The notes below the pieces were generated by a model, which saw only the letters and a list, made by a program, of their open reading frames with translations, ran no database searches and was not told the DNA's origin. DNA of 64,000 nucleotides from Pseudomonas mandelii (GTDB lineage: Bacteria; Pseudomonadota; Gammaproteobacteria; Pseudomonadales; Pseudomonadaceae): positions 186,300 to 250,299 of the forward strand of contig NZ_RCZA01000009.1 in NCBI RefSeq assembly GCF_006438925.1, given 5' to 3'. The translations under genes were made by a program, and so were the position numbers. Positions 1 to 9,256 of this stretch are shown one piece after another. The first letter of the stretch is position 1, and every line of letters begins with the position of its first letter.

Positions 1-129
1 GCGATGGACAGTCCTTGGGCGGGCAACTCGCGCGGTTTCTCCCGTGGCAGCGTGTTCAACCGCGCCGGGCAACTGGTGGCGTCGGTCACTCAGGAAGGCC
101 TGATTCGCCACCGCAAGGATTGGGCATGA
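1..129 (+). CDS. tesB: acyl-CoA thioesterase II, C-terminal end (partial)
   Basis: Only the last 42 residues are in the window; the frame is open from base 1 and stops at 127-129. The tail (AMDSPWAGNSRGFSRGSVFN, then an ASVTQEGLIR-type end) is the conserved C-terminal hot-dog strand of TesB, which hydrolyses medium- and long-chain acyl-CoA to free fatty acid and CoA. Its TGA overlaps the ATG of the next gene (ATGA), so the two are probably translated together. The 5' part and the promoter lie outside the window. Identification is by sequence resemblance alone. Confidence 0.85.
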   Translation, partial: AMDSPWAGNSRGFSRGSVFNRAGQLVASVTQEGLIRHRKDWA

Positions 130-719
130 GCCTGGCCGAGGTGCGGCACTGGGTGTTCGACATGGACGGCACCCTGACGGTGGCCGTGCATGACTTCGCG
201 GCGATCCGCGTGGCGTTGGCGATTCCTGCCGAAGACGACATCCTGACCCACCTCGCCGCGCTGCCGGCCGATGAGGCTGCAGCCAAACATGCGTGGTTGC
301 TGGAACACGAACGGGACCTGGCTCTGGGTTCGAAAGCGGCACCGGGGGCGGTAGAGCTGGTGCGTGAGCTGGCCGGGCGCGGTTATCGCCTGGGCATTCT
401 CACGCGCAATGCGCGCGAACTGGCACATGTCACGCTAGAGGCGATCGGCCTGGCCGACTGCTTTGCGGTGGAGGATGTACTGGGCCGTGATGAAGCGCCG
501 CCAAAACCGCATCCCGGTGGTTTGCTGAAGTTGGCCCAGGCCTGGAATGTCCCGGCCAGTGAGATGGTGATGGTGGGTGATTACCGCTTTGATCTGGATT
601 GCGGTCGGGCGGCAGGGGCGCGGACGGTGTTGGTGAACCTGCCGGATAATCCCTGGCCGGAATTGACGGATTGGCATGCCGCCGATTGCGTAGCGTTGCG
701 GGAAATGTTGTCAGCTTGA
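126..719 (+). CDS. HAD-family hydrolase (phosphatase-like)
   Basis: 197 residues. The nucleophile motif FDMDGTLT (Asp12, Asp14) is near the N-terminus. A short helical cap follows (about 20-75), then the motif II region (GILTRNA, about 100-106) and motif III/IV (a conserved Lys, then MVGDYRFDLDCGR). This is a complete small HAD phosphatase of the phosphoglycolate-phosphatase/GPH type, and its substrate cannot be read from the sequence. The ATG at 126 was chosen because it overlaps the tesB stop and gives the HAD motif its normal N-terminal position; an upstream in-frame start at 15 would run through tesB. A REP pair follows directly. Confidence 0.88.
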   Translation: MSLAEVRHWVFDMDGTLTVAVHDFAAIRVALAIPAEDDILTHLAALPADEAAAKHAWLLEHERDLALGSKAAPGAVELVRELAGRGYRLGILTRNARELAHVTLEAIGLADCFAVEDVLGRDEAPPKPHPGGLLKLAQAWNVPASEMVMVGDYRFDLDCGRAAGARTVLVNLPDNPWPELTDWHAADCVALREMLSA

Positions 720-727
720 GGGCCCCT

Positions 728-790
728 TCGCGAGCAGGCTCGCTCCCACATTGGAATGCGGTCATAAGTGGGAGCGAGCCTGCTCGCGAT
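728..790. repeat. REP inverted pair (short class)
   Basis: Two inverted copies of GTGGGAGCGAGCCTGCTCGC separated by about 17 bases. They sit between the convergent HAD and alpha/beta-hydrolase genes, where they may form a hairpin acting as terminator or mRNA end stabiliser. This is one of ten such pairs in the window. Confidence 0.9.
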
Positions 791-816
791 GGCGTCAGAT
801 CAGCCACCACAAAAAC

Positions 817-1776
817 TCACTGACCGAACAACGCCTTCTGCCCCTGCGGCGAGTTAAACATCCCATCCCCGTCATGCCCGACCCCGGGCACTTCAATCAG
901 TTGCTGATTCAAACCTTGAGGATGCAGCCGCTTCAGATAAGCAAAATAATTGCGCCCGCGAGCCAATCGATTGGCTCCCTGAGCTTGGGCCTCACAGCTT
1001 TTATCCAGCGCCGGCTGCTTCGGGTCGCTGTCCTGCTGCCCGAGTAGATAAACGACATCGCGTTTGACGTAGTTTTCCTCCAGCTGCTTGGCGGTTAGCC
1101 CTTGGGCATAGGCGGGTAAATCCGCCAGCCCATATTTCCAGCGATTGAAATTCGGGCAACCGGCGTGTTTGAACGCCACCGGCCGTCGTTCATCGAAGTA
1201 CGCATAAGACGACGGGTTGGCAATGACGTAACGCACCTGTATGTCGGCCGCCTTGAGCGCTGGCTGATCGTGGCCCAGCAACGCATATCGCTGCACCACC
1301 TGAGCGCCGCCGGAGTGACCGGCGATGACAATTTGCTTCACGTCCGGAAACTGTTTCCGGTCGCCGATTCGGGCGATGATTTCGTCGAGCGCCGCGTAGG
1401 AGCTCAGGGAAAACGGCGCGGTGGATAAACCGCCCGCCATCCAGTCATTGCCCTGCCAGCGCAATACGCTGTCAGCCACGGGATGGGCCGCGACGTCGGT
1501 TTCATTGAGAAATTGCGGGGCGAGCACCAAGGTGCTCGCGGTTTGCCCGGCCTGTTCGGCCGCGTGCACGGCGCTCTGGCGATAGGTATCGGCATTGCGC
1601 AATCGACCATGGATGATGATCAGCACACGCTCGATTTTCGTCGGCGCCGGGCCGATGCCCACCGAGATTTCACCGGCAGTCAGCAGCAGGCGTCCGGAGC
1701 TGACCTCTTTGACCGCATGCTCGGCAGCCTGGGCGCTTGCGCAGGTGATCAGTAGAGCTAACAGCCACTTATTCAT
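817..1776 (-). CDS. secreted alpha/beta-hydrolase
   Basis: 319 residues starting with a Sec signal peptide (MNKWLLALLITCASAQAAEH; probable cleavage after AQA). The fold is visible from the IIHGRLRN oxyanion region (about 54-61), the nucleophile elbow GHSGG with Ser155, and His301 near the end (GVGHDGDG). It is therefore a periplasmic or secreted serine hydrolase or esterase of unknown substrate. Its ATG follows the stop of the zinc-peptidase gene with no spacer, so the two are probably one transcription unit with this gene second. The catalytic acid was not assigned. Confidence 0.8.
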   Translation of the reverse strand: MNKWLLALLITCASAQAAEHAVKEVSSGRLLLTAGEISVGIGPAPTKIERVLIIIHGRLRNADTYRQSAVHAAEQAGQTASTLVLAPQFLNETDVAAHPVADSVLRWQGNDWMAGGLSTAPFSLSSYAALDEIIARIGDRKQFPDVKQIVIAGHSGGAQVVQRYALLGHDQPALKAADIQVRYVIANPSSYAYFDERRPVAFKHAGCPNFNRWKYGLADLPAYAQGLTAKQLEENYVKRDVVYLLGQQDSDPKQPALDKSCEAQAQGANRLARGRNYFAYLKRLHPQGLNQQLIEVPGVGHDGDGMFNSPQGQKALFGQ

Positions 1777-2670
1777 TTATAGGTTTTTCGCTGCAAAGGT
1801 ATCGCACTGGCCGACCTGGCCTTGCGCGAATCCGGTTTTGAACCAGCGCACCCTTTGCGCCGACGTACCATGAGTAAATGAATCCGGGACCACGCGCCCC
1901 TGACCTTGTTGCTGCAAACGGTCATCGCCGATGGCATTGGCGGCGTTCAAGGCTTCTTCTATGTCACCGGGTTCCAGCCAGTTCAGCCGTTTCTGCGCAT
2001 TATTGGCCCAGACTCCGGCCAGGCAATCGGCCTGCAGTTCCTGGCGTACCAGCAAACCACCGTCGCCTTCCATCTGCCGACCCTGTTGGCGGGCGGTCTG
2101 AATCTTCGCTGAAACACCGAGCAAGGTCTGCACATGGTGTCCGATTTCGTGAGCGATCACGTAGGCCTGAGCGAAGTCGCCAGCGGCGGAAAAACGTTGG
2201 GACATTTCCTGGAAGAAACTCATGTCCAGGTAGACCTTCTGGTCTGCCGGGCAATAGAACGGACCGGTCGCCGAACTGGCCAGACCGCAGGCCGAGTTGA
2301 CGCGGCCGCTGAACAGCACCAGGGTCGGGTCCTTATATTGACGACCGGCCTGCTGGAAAATCTGACCCCAGGTGTCTTCGGTATCGCCGAGGATCGAGCG
2401 CACGAACTCGGCTCCTTCATCAGTAGCCGGTGGCGCCTTGCGGGTTTGAGTCGGGGCCGGTGCCGATTGCTCGCTCATTTGCCCGGTCAGTTGCCCGAGA
2501 ATTTGCATCGGGTCCTGGCCGGTGATCCAGCCGATCCCGACGATCAAGATAATCGCCGTCAGGCTCAGGCCCTTGGCGCCACCAAAACGCATCCCGCCAC
2601 CACCGCCGCCGACATCATCTCCGCGGGCATCGACGACGTTGTCGCTGCGTCGGCCTTTTCTCCATAGCAT
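1777..2670 (-). CDS. neutral zinc metallopeptidase (YpfJ family)
   Basis: 297 residues. A Gly-rich N-terminus (RGDDVGGGGGGMRFGGAKG) is followed by one transmembrane segment (about 36-52, LTAIILIVGIGWITG) and a peptidase domain with the gluzincin motif HEIGHH, where His-Glu-x-x-His binds zinc. The layout fits the putative neutral zinc metallopeptidase family (PF04228), an inner-membrane-anchored protein with an outward catalytic domain; its substrate is unknown. The ATG at 2670 was chosen because it follows a good ribosome site (GAGGG, about 7 bases) and matches the family N-terminus MLWRKGRRSDN. Longer in-frame starts add atypical low-complexity sequence. Confidence 0.88.
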   Translation of the reverse strand: MLWRKGRRSDNVVDARGDDVGGGGGGMRFGGAKGLSLTAIILIVGIGWITGQDPMQILGQLTGQMSEQSAPAPTQTRKAPPATDEGAEFVRSILGDTEDTWGQIFQQAGRQYKDPTLVLFSGRVNSACGLASSATGPFYCPADQKVYLDMSFFQEMSQRFSAAGDFAQAYVIAHEIGHHVQTLLGVSAKIQTARQQGRQMEGDGGLLVRQELQADCLAGVWANNAQKRLNWLEPGDIEEALNAANAIGDDRLQQQGQGRVVPDSFTHGTSAQRVRWFKTGFAQGQVGQCDTFAAKNL

Positions 2671-2957
2671 GTGGGAACCCTCTGATTGTCCGTGGGATGA
2701 GTGTTGCTGCTGAGTGGGAGCGGCGCCAGTCCGGTCGTCCATCTTTTGTCGCGCACAGCAGCCTTCCCGGCAACCTGTGGTGGGTGGCCGGAAGTCTTCC
2801 AGACTCGTATTGAACACGGACAACCCATCTAATTCCTTCAGGCGATGGGTTTTTATCGAGCAGGCGACCGCCTGCTTCGTTCTCGGACAGTGGGTTCCAG
2901 ATTTCGCATTCGGTCGGTTGTCTTCTAGAATCGGATAAATTTTGTGTGGACCCTCCC

Positions 2958-3734
2958 ATGGCCGGCAGTCAGATCGAACGTGTTTTCCGCGTGCTTGAAA
3001 GCCTCACCAGCGACCCTCGCGGCTTGCCGATGCAGACGCTGGCGGAGCAACTGGATATTCCTAAAAGCGCGACCCACCGGTTGCTCGCCGAGCTGATTCG
3101 GCTGGGTTATGTGCGGCAGAATCCGGAGAACCTGCGCTATCACCTGTCGACCAAACTGGTGGCCATGGGTTTCCGTTACCTCTCGGGCAGCGGCGCCGAT
3201 ATTGTGCAGCCGGTGCTTGATCGCCTCGCCCAGGAAACCGGCGAGCTGGTGCGTCTTGGGGTGATTGAAGGTGAGCGGCAGATCTGGATCGCCAAATCCC
3301 AGGGCGCCCGTTCCGGCCTGCGCTACGACCCGGACATGGGCCGCGATGCGCCTTTGTTTTACACCGCGTCGGGGCATGCGTGGCTGGCGTGCATGAGCGA
3401 TGCAGAAGCCTTGTCGCTGGTGGAGCGCCAGGGTGGTGAGCGGCCGAGGGACCTTGGGCCGAATGCACCGCGTTCCAACATCGAATTGCTGGAACGCCTG
3501 CGTATGGCGCGGGAGCAGGGTTATGCCTGGGTCGAGGAGAGTTCGGCGGTGGGCACCTCGGCGATTGCTGCGGTAGTGCGACATCCGAGTGATGATCGAG
3601 TCATCGGTGTGCTGAGCATCGCCGGGCCCAGTGCGCGGATGCCGGGGGCGCGACTGCATGAGTTGGCGCCGTTGTTGTTGAAGTTTACCGAGGAGCTGTC
3701 GGCGGCCAGTCTGGCGTCGGAGCTGTTCAGCTGA
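2958..3734 (+). CDS. IclR-family transcriptional regulator
   Basis: 258 residues. The N-terminal winged helix-turn-helix (about 1-65) carries the IclR signature in LAEQLDIPKSATHRLLAELI. A GAF-like effector domain follows (about 80-250). IclR proteins commonly control aromatic and quinate/protocatechuate catabolism in Pseudomonas. An IclR-type palindrome lies in the quiC promoter 2.5 kb away, and a 15-base inverted repeat of the same geometry follows this gene at 3755. The start is ATG 2958; a GTG at 2946 in frame is possible and adds four residues, and neither has a strong ribosome site. Confidence 0.88.
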   Translation: MAGSQIERVFRVLESLTSDPRGLPMQTLAEQLDIPKSATHRLLAELIRLGYVRQNPENLRYHLSTKLVAMGFRYLSGSGADIVQPVLDRLAQETGELVRLGVIEGERQIWIAKSQGARSGLRYDPDMGRDAPLFYTASGHAWLACMSDAEALSLVERQGGERPRDLGPNAPRSNIELLERLRMAREQGYAWVEESSAVGTSAIAAVVRHPSDDRVIGVLSIAGPSARMPGARLHELAPLLLKFTEELSAASLASELFS

Positions 3735-3754
3735 TCGCTTCCCCTACAGAAGCC

Positions 3755-3769
3755 GTGCGCTGTTCGCAC
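3755..3769. promoter_or_regulatory. candidate IclR-type operator
   Basis: GTGCGCTGTTCGCAC: 5-base arms GTGCG/CGCAC around a 5-base spacer, the same geometry as the palindrome at 6281-6295. It lies between the IclR gene and the DMT transporter gene, so it may let the regulator control the exporter. Only the geometry supports this. Confidence 0.3.
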
Positions 3770-3882
3770 ACTTTTTCGGTTTACTTGTGTAGGAAACTGG
3801 AACAAGGTTCTAAATTATTCGGGTTCGTCTTTCCTGTAAGGGATGCTTTTAAATAGTTGATGCAAAACACAAGGGATACCGA

Positions 3883-4761
3883 ATGACCGTCAGCACTCCG
3901 CTCTCCGGCGTAAACCAACCCTTCAAAGGGATTCTGCTGATCGTCGTTGCGACTTTCCTGTTTTCCAGTCACGACGCCTTTTCGAAATACCTCTCGGGCT
4001 TCTACCCGATTGTCATGGTGGTGTGGGCCCGTTATCTGGTTCATACCTTACTGATGGCCGGGATTTTCCTGCCGCAATCCGGGCTGGGTGTCCTACGAAC
4101 CAAACGGCCGTTACTTCAGCTGTTGCGGGCCTTGTGCCTGTTGGGCACCAGTCTGTTTTTCACCACCGGCTTGCAGTACATCCCTTTGGCCGAAGCCACG
4201 GCAGTTAACTTTCTTGCGCCGGTTCTGGTAACCGCGCTGTCGGTGCCACTGCTGCGCGAGCACGTCACGCGTGGCCAGTGGATTGCGGTGATTTGCGGCT
4301 TCATCGGCGTGTTGATCATCGTCCATCCCGGTGGAGAACTCTTTACCCCGGCGGTGTTGCTGCCGCTCTGCTCGGCGCTGTTTTTCTGCTTCTATCAGTT
4401 GCTCACCCGCAAGCTCAGTGAAATCGACAGCCCGACCACCAGCAACTTCTTCGCCGGGCTGTGCAACACGCTGGTGATGAGCGCGCTGGTCCCTTTCTTC
4501 TGGCAAGTCCCCAGCCTGGGCCATGGATTCATGATGGTGGCGCTGGGCGCCTGCGGGATGACGGCTCACCTGTTTCTGACGCAAGCCTTCCGCCACGCGG
4601 CCCCGGCGTTGTTGGCGCCGTTTGGTTATTGCCAGATTGTCTTTGCCGGTTTGCTGGGCTGGTTGCTGTTTTCTCACACGCCGACCCTGACCACGGTGGT
4701 CGGAATCGCGGTGATTTGTTGCAGCGGGTTGGCAGCAGCGTGGCAGCAGAGTCGTCGGTGA
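3883..4761 (+). CDS. DMT-superfamily (EamA) transporter
   Basis: 292 residues with about ten hydrophobic segments arranged as two EamA repeats (about 15-145 and 155-290), the usual drug/metabolite transporter size. The first repeat begins GILLIVVATFLFSSHDAFSK, and the repeats contain the usual EATAVNFLAPVL-type helix. It is an inner-membrane permease or exporter; the substrate cannot be predicted. It stands alone, co-directional with the IclR gene 148 bases upstream, and convergent with the MFS gene. A 10-bp stem hairpin follows its stop. Confidence 0.85.
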   Translation: MTVSTPLSGVNQPFKGILLIVVATFLFSSHDAFSKYLSGFYPIVMVVWARYLVHTLLMAGIFLPQSGLGVLRTKRPLLQLLRALCLLGTSLFFTTGLQYIPLAEATAVNFLAPVLVTALSVPLLREHVTRGQWIAVICGFIGVLIIVHPGGELFTPAVLLPLCSALFFCFYQLLTRKLSEIDSPTTSNFFAGLCNTLVMSALVPFFWQVPSLGHGFMMVALGACGMTAHLFLTQAFRHAAPALLAPFGYCQIVFAGLLGWLLFSHTPTLTTVVGIAVICCSGLAAAWQQSRR

Positions 4762-4770
4762 GAGAAGCAG

Positions 4771-4794
4771 GGCAGGCCTGGAATCAGGCCTGCC
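4771..4794. terminator. hairpin between convergent genes
   Basis: Perfect 10-bp stem (GGCAGGCCTG/CAGGCCTGCC) with a GAAT loop, lying between convergent transporter genes. There is no long T tract on either side, so intrinsic termination may be weak. Confidence 0.6.
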
Positions 4795-4807
4795 GGGGGG
4801 AGGGGTT

Positions 4808-6148
4808 TTACGGGGTGACGGTAGGAATCTTGCGCGGTGCCATGAAGTACATCCAGATCAGCGCGATGAAGTACATCGCCGGAATCATGGTGAACAGCAC
4901 GGTGTAGTTGTTGTTGGTGATCGTCAGAATGTGGCCGACCAACTGGGTCATGAACATCCCGCCGATGGCCGCGCACATGCCACCGAAGCCGAACACTGTA
5001 CTCATCATGTGTTTCGGCGTGTAGTCCATCACCAGGCTCCAGATGTTCGCGGTCCAGGCCTGGTGCGCACCGATGGCCAGGGAGATGGCGAACACGGCGA
5101 CCCACAGACTGCTCGAACCCGCCGCCATGATCACGCCGACGATGCAGCAGGCGAACAGGAACATGGACATCAGCCGCGCCTTGATCGGGTTGACGCCGCG
5201 GCCGATCAGGAACGAGGACAGGATCCCGCCGCCGACGCTGCCGAAATCGGCAGTGAGGTAAATGATGATCAGCGGGATACCCATCTGGGTCACGTTGATC
5301 CCCAGGTTGTATTGCTGATTGAGGAACGGCGGCAGCCAGTAGAGGTAGAACCAGAACACCGGCGCGGTGATCGCGTAAGCCAGGGCGAAGGCCCAGGTGC
5401 CACGCATGCGCAGGATTTTCGAGAACGGTACGCGGGATTGTTCCGGCTCTACTTCCTTCTGGATGTAGTCCAGTTCCGATTGTTTAACGCTCGGGTGATC
5501 TTCCGGGTTGAAGTACTTCAAACCCCAGAACACCAGCCAGATCCCGCCCAGTGCCGACATGCACAGGAAGGCTGCCTGCCAGCCCCAGACATGCAGGATC
5601 AGCGGCAACAACATGGGGGTGAACATCGCACCGACGTTGGTCCCGGCGTTGAAGATGCCGGTGGCCACGGCGCGTTCGCCGGCCGGGAACCACAACCGGG
5701 TGGTCTTCACGCACGCCGGGTAGTTGGCGGCTTCCGTCAGACCCAGAATGAATCGGCAGACCATGAAGCCGACGGCCGAAGTGGCCAGGCCATGGGCGCC
5801 GGTTGCCAGGCTCCAGAGCAGCACGGCGAAGAAGAACACGCGTTTGACGCCGACCCGATCGATCAACCGGCCTTGCAGCACGAAACCGATGGCATAGCCG
5901 ACCTGGAACCAGAAGTTGATGTTGGCGTAGTCCATCGCCGTCCAGCTCATTTCCTTGGCGAGAATTGGCTGCATCACACCCAGTGCGGCGCGGTCAATGT
6001 AGTTCAGGGTGGTGGCGAAGAACACCAGCGCCAGCATGCCCCAACGGGTTTTGCCGACCGCCATCGCGCCACGGATCTTGTCGCCGATGCCGCCAGTGGC
6101 AGGAGTCATGGAGGAACGCTCCACGGAAGAGCTTTGAGAAGGAGTCAT
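4808..6148 (-). CDS. MFS transporter (anion:cation symporter family), likely quinate/shikimate uptake
   Basis: 446 residues, 12 predicted transmembrane helices. It has the ACS-subfamily opening (RWGMLALVFFATTLNYIDRA) and the conserved GLTEAANYPA segment. This family carries organic anions such as galactonate, glucarate and phthalate. The role in quinate or shikimate uptake is inferred from its divergent pairing with quiC and the nearby dehydrogenase and aroQ genes. The ATG at 6148 has GGTGG about 6 bases upstream and is preferred over a GTG at 6157. An A-rich AAAAATAA motif just upstream of the ribosome site suggests Hfq/Crc catabolite repression. Confidence 0.85.
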   Translation of the reverse strand: MTPSQSSSVERSSMTPATGGIGDKIRGAMAVGKTRWGMLALVFFATTLNYIDRAALGVMQPILAKEMSWTAMDYANINFWFQVGYAIGFVLQGRLIDRVGVKRVFFFAVLLWSLATGAHGLATSAVGFMVCRFILGLTEAANYPACVKTTRLWFPAGERAVATGIFNAGTNVGAMFTPMLLPLILHVWGWQAAFLCMSALGGIWLVFWGLKYFNPEDHPSVKQSELDYIQKEVEPEQSRVPFSKILRMRGTWAFALAYAITAPVFWFYLYWLPPFLNQQYNLGINVTQMGIPLIIIYLTADFGSVGGGILSSFLIGRGVNPIKARLMSMFLFACCIVGVIMAAGSSSLWVAVFAISLAIGAHQAWTANIWSLVMDYTPKHMMSTVFGFGGMCAAIGGMFMTQLVGHILTITNNNYTVLFTMIPAMYFIALIWMYFMAPRKIPTVTP

Positions 6149-6160
6149 GTAGGCCACCGA

Positions 6161-6168
6161 TTATTTTT
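6161..6168 (-). promoter_or_regulatory. Hfq/Crc-type A-rich motif upstream of transporter start
   Basis: On the mRNA (minus strand) this reads AAAAATAA, matching the AANAANAA target of the Hfq-Crc catabolite-repression complex in Pseudomonas. It lies about 12 bases upstream of the start codon at 6148, next to the ribosome site, where such motifs act. Confidence 0.5.
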
Positions 6169-6279
6169 ATGTGGTGTTCTGGGTCTTTGGTAACCGGGTC
6201 CTGTTGTTTACGGCCGGACCCAATGTGGCGTTGATGTTGCGCAGTGGACGAAAAATCGTCAATTCGCCGAGGGTCATTG

Positions 6280-6296
6280 TGTTCGATAATCGAACA
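6280..6296. promoter_or_regulatory. IclR/PcaR-type operator palindrome
   Basis: TGTTCGATAATCGAACA, a near-perfect palindrome. The core GTTCGATAATCGAAC closely resembles the published PcaR-type site of Pseudomonas (GTTCGATAATCGCAC), which is bound by IclR regulators of protocatechuate metabolism. Its position between the transporter and quiC, whose product is protocatechuate, fits pathway control. Confidence 0.65.
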
Positions 6297-6297
6297 C

Positions 6298-6316
6298 AAA
6301 ACTAACCGGGTAGTAC
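6298..6316. promoter_or_regulatory. candidate TetR operator, copy 1
   Basis: The plus strand reads AAAACTAACCGGGTAGTAC. The inner 14 bases (6301-6314) form the imperfect palindrome ACTAmCCGGkTAGT. Its reverse complement matches the aroQ upstream site at 10620-10637 at 15 of 18 positions. The shared motif suggests one regulator for the transporter, quiC and aroQ-dehydrogenase units; the TetR gene in the cluster is the obvious candidate. Confidence 0.55.
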
Positions 6317-6385
6317 ACTTTGAATTGCTGTGCAGATTCCCCCGGCCAATAATTCGCTCACAGATAAACGCGATCCCTGATCCCT

Positions 6386-6478
6386 GTAGGAGCTGTCGAG
6401 TGAAACGAGGCTGCGATCTTTTGATCTTAAAAACCGACATCAAAAGATCGCAGCCTCGTTTCACTCGACAGCTCCTAC
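6386..6478. repeat. perfect 40-bp inverted repeat (GTAGGAGCTG family, variant)
   Basis: Arms 6386-6425 and 6439-6478 are exact reverse complements around a 13-base loop. The outer part (GTAGGAGCTG) and inner part (CTGCGATCTTTTGAT) match the repeats at 35770 and 55042. Their CCGAAGG centre is replaced here by a longer TCGAGTGAAACGAGG. It lies about 60 bases before quiC, probably in its leader RNA. Confidence 0.9.
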
Positions 6479-6538
6479 GTAAAAGCGAAAGCGTGCGATG
6501 TCGATAACAAGATTGTCTCCACCACCGGGAGTCGAAAT

Positions 6539-8440
<1,902 letters not shown>

Positions 8441-8542
8441 GAAAATCGTAAACACGGGTACAAACCGCTGCCGCGCGGCTTCCTTCACTGTGCGGCGCGG
8501 CCCATAATCGCCAACCTGTGCAGTGATGGCCGTGAGCCCGCA

Positions 8543-9220
8543 ATGACGATAACTTCAGAACTCCCCGCCGTGCCCGACGAGCCGATTGTCGAGCCGCGCA
8601 AGAGTCGCAAGAACAACCCGGAAAAGACCCGCGAGAATATCCTTCAAGAGGCGATTGTCGAGTTCGTCCAGCAGGGGCTTTCCGGCGCTCGCGTCGATGC
8701 GATCGCCGAGCGCATCCACACCTCAAAACGCATGATCTATTACTACTTCGGCAGTAAGGAACAGCTCTACGTCGAGGTGCTGGAGAAACTCTACGGCGAT
8801 ATCCGCAGCACCGAAAACCGTCTGCACCTGGCTGAACTGGCGCCGGTGGAAGCGATTCGGCGGCTGGTGGAATTCACTTTCGACCACCATGATCGCAACG
8901 TCGACTTTGTGCGGATTGTCAGCATCGAGAACATTCACAACGCTGAATACGTGAAGCGCTCCGATGCGATCAAGGCGATGAACAACACCATTCTCGATTC
9001 ACTGGGCGAGATTTTGCGTCGCGGTGCTGAGGAAGGTGTATTCCGCTCGGGGCTCGAGCCGTTGGATGTGCATCTGCTGATCAGCTCGTTCAGCTTCTAT
9101 CGCGTGTCGAACCGCCATACTTTTGGTGAGATCTTTCAGATCGACTTGCCGGACGAAAGCATCAAGCAGCGTCATCGAGAGATGATTTGCGAGTCGGTTT
9201 TGCGGTATCTGCAGGCCTGA
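8543..9220 (+). CDS. TetR/AcrR-family regulator of the quinate/shikimate locus (inferred)
   Basis: 225 residues. The TetR helix-turn-helix (about 35-80) includes RENILQEAIVEFVQQG and RVDAIAERIHTSKRMIYYYFGSKEQLY. An all-helical ligand-binding domain follows. It lies 102 bases downstream of quiC on the same strand and converges with the dehydrogenase gene. A shared palindromic motif at 6298 and 10620 is a candidate binding site. The inducer is probably a pathway intermediate, but nothing in the sequence shows which. The sequence before the helix-turn-helix is rich in charged residues (PRKSRKNNPEKTREN). Confidence 0.87.
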   Translation: MTITSELPAVPDEPIVEPRKSRKNNPEKTRENILQEAIVEFVQQGLSGARVDAIAERIHTSKRMIYYYFGSKEQLYVEVLEKLYGDIRSTENRLHLAELAPVEAIRRLVEFTFDHHDRNVDFVRIVSIENIHNAEYVKRSDAIKAMNNTILDSLGEILRRGAEEGVFRSGLEPLDVHLLISSFSFYRVSNRHTFGEIFQIDLPDESIKQRHREMICESVLRYLQA

Positions 9221-9256
9221 TGTGGGGTGAGGGGATTGCCCCCTCGCCACCTCCGT

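Larger units (their letters stand above)
6149..6538. promoter_or_regulatory. divergent promoter region of the quinate transporter and quiC
   Basis: A 390-base spacer without a gene. From left to right it holds an Hfq/Crc-type motif (6161-6168), an IclR-type palindrome (6280-6296), a candidate TetR operator (6298-6316) and a perfect 40-bp hairpin (6386-6478) in the presumed quiC leader. The two operator-like sites are one base apart near the middle, so they could control both divergent genes. Confidence 0.6.

Noticed and set aside
4931..6193. Plus-strand open frame of 420 residues opposite the MFS gene
   Set aside because: Histidine-, glutamate- and glutamine-rich translation typical of the antisense of a membrane protein; no domain seen.
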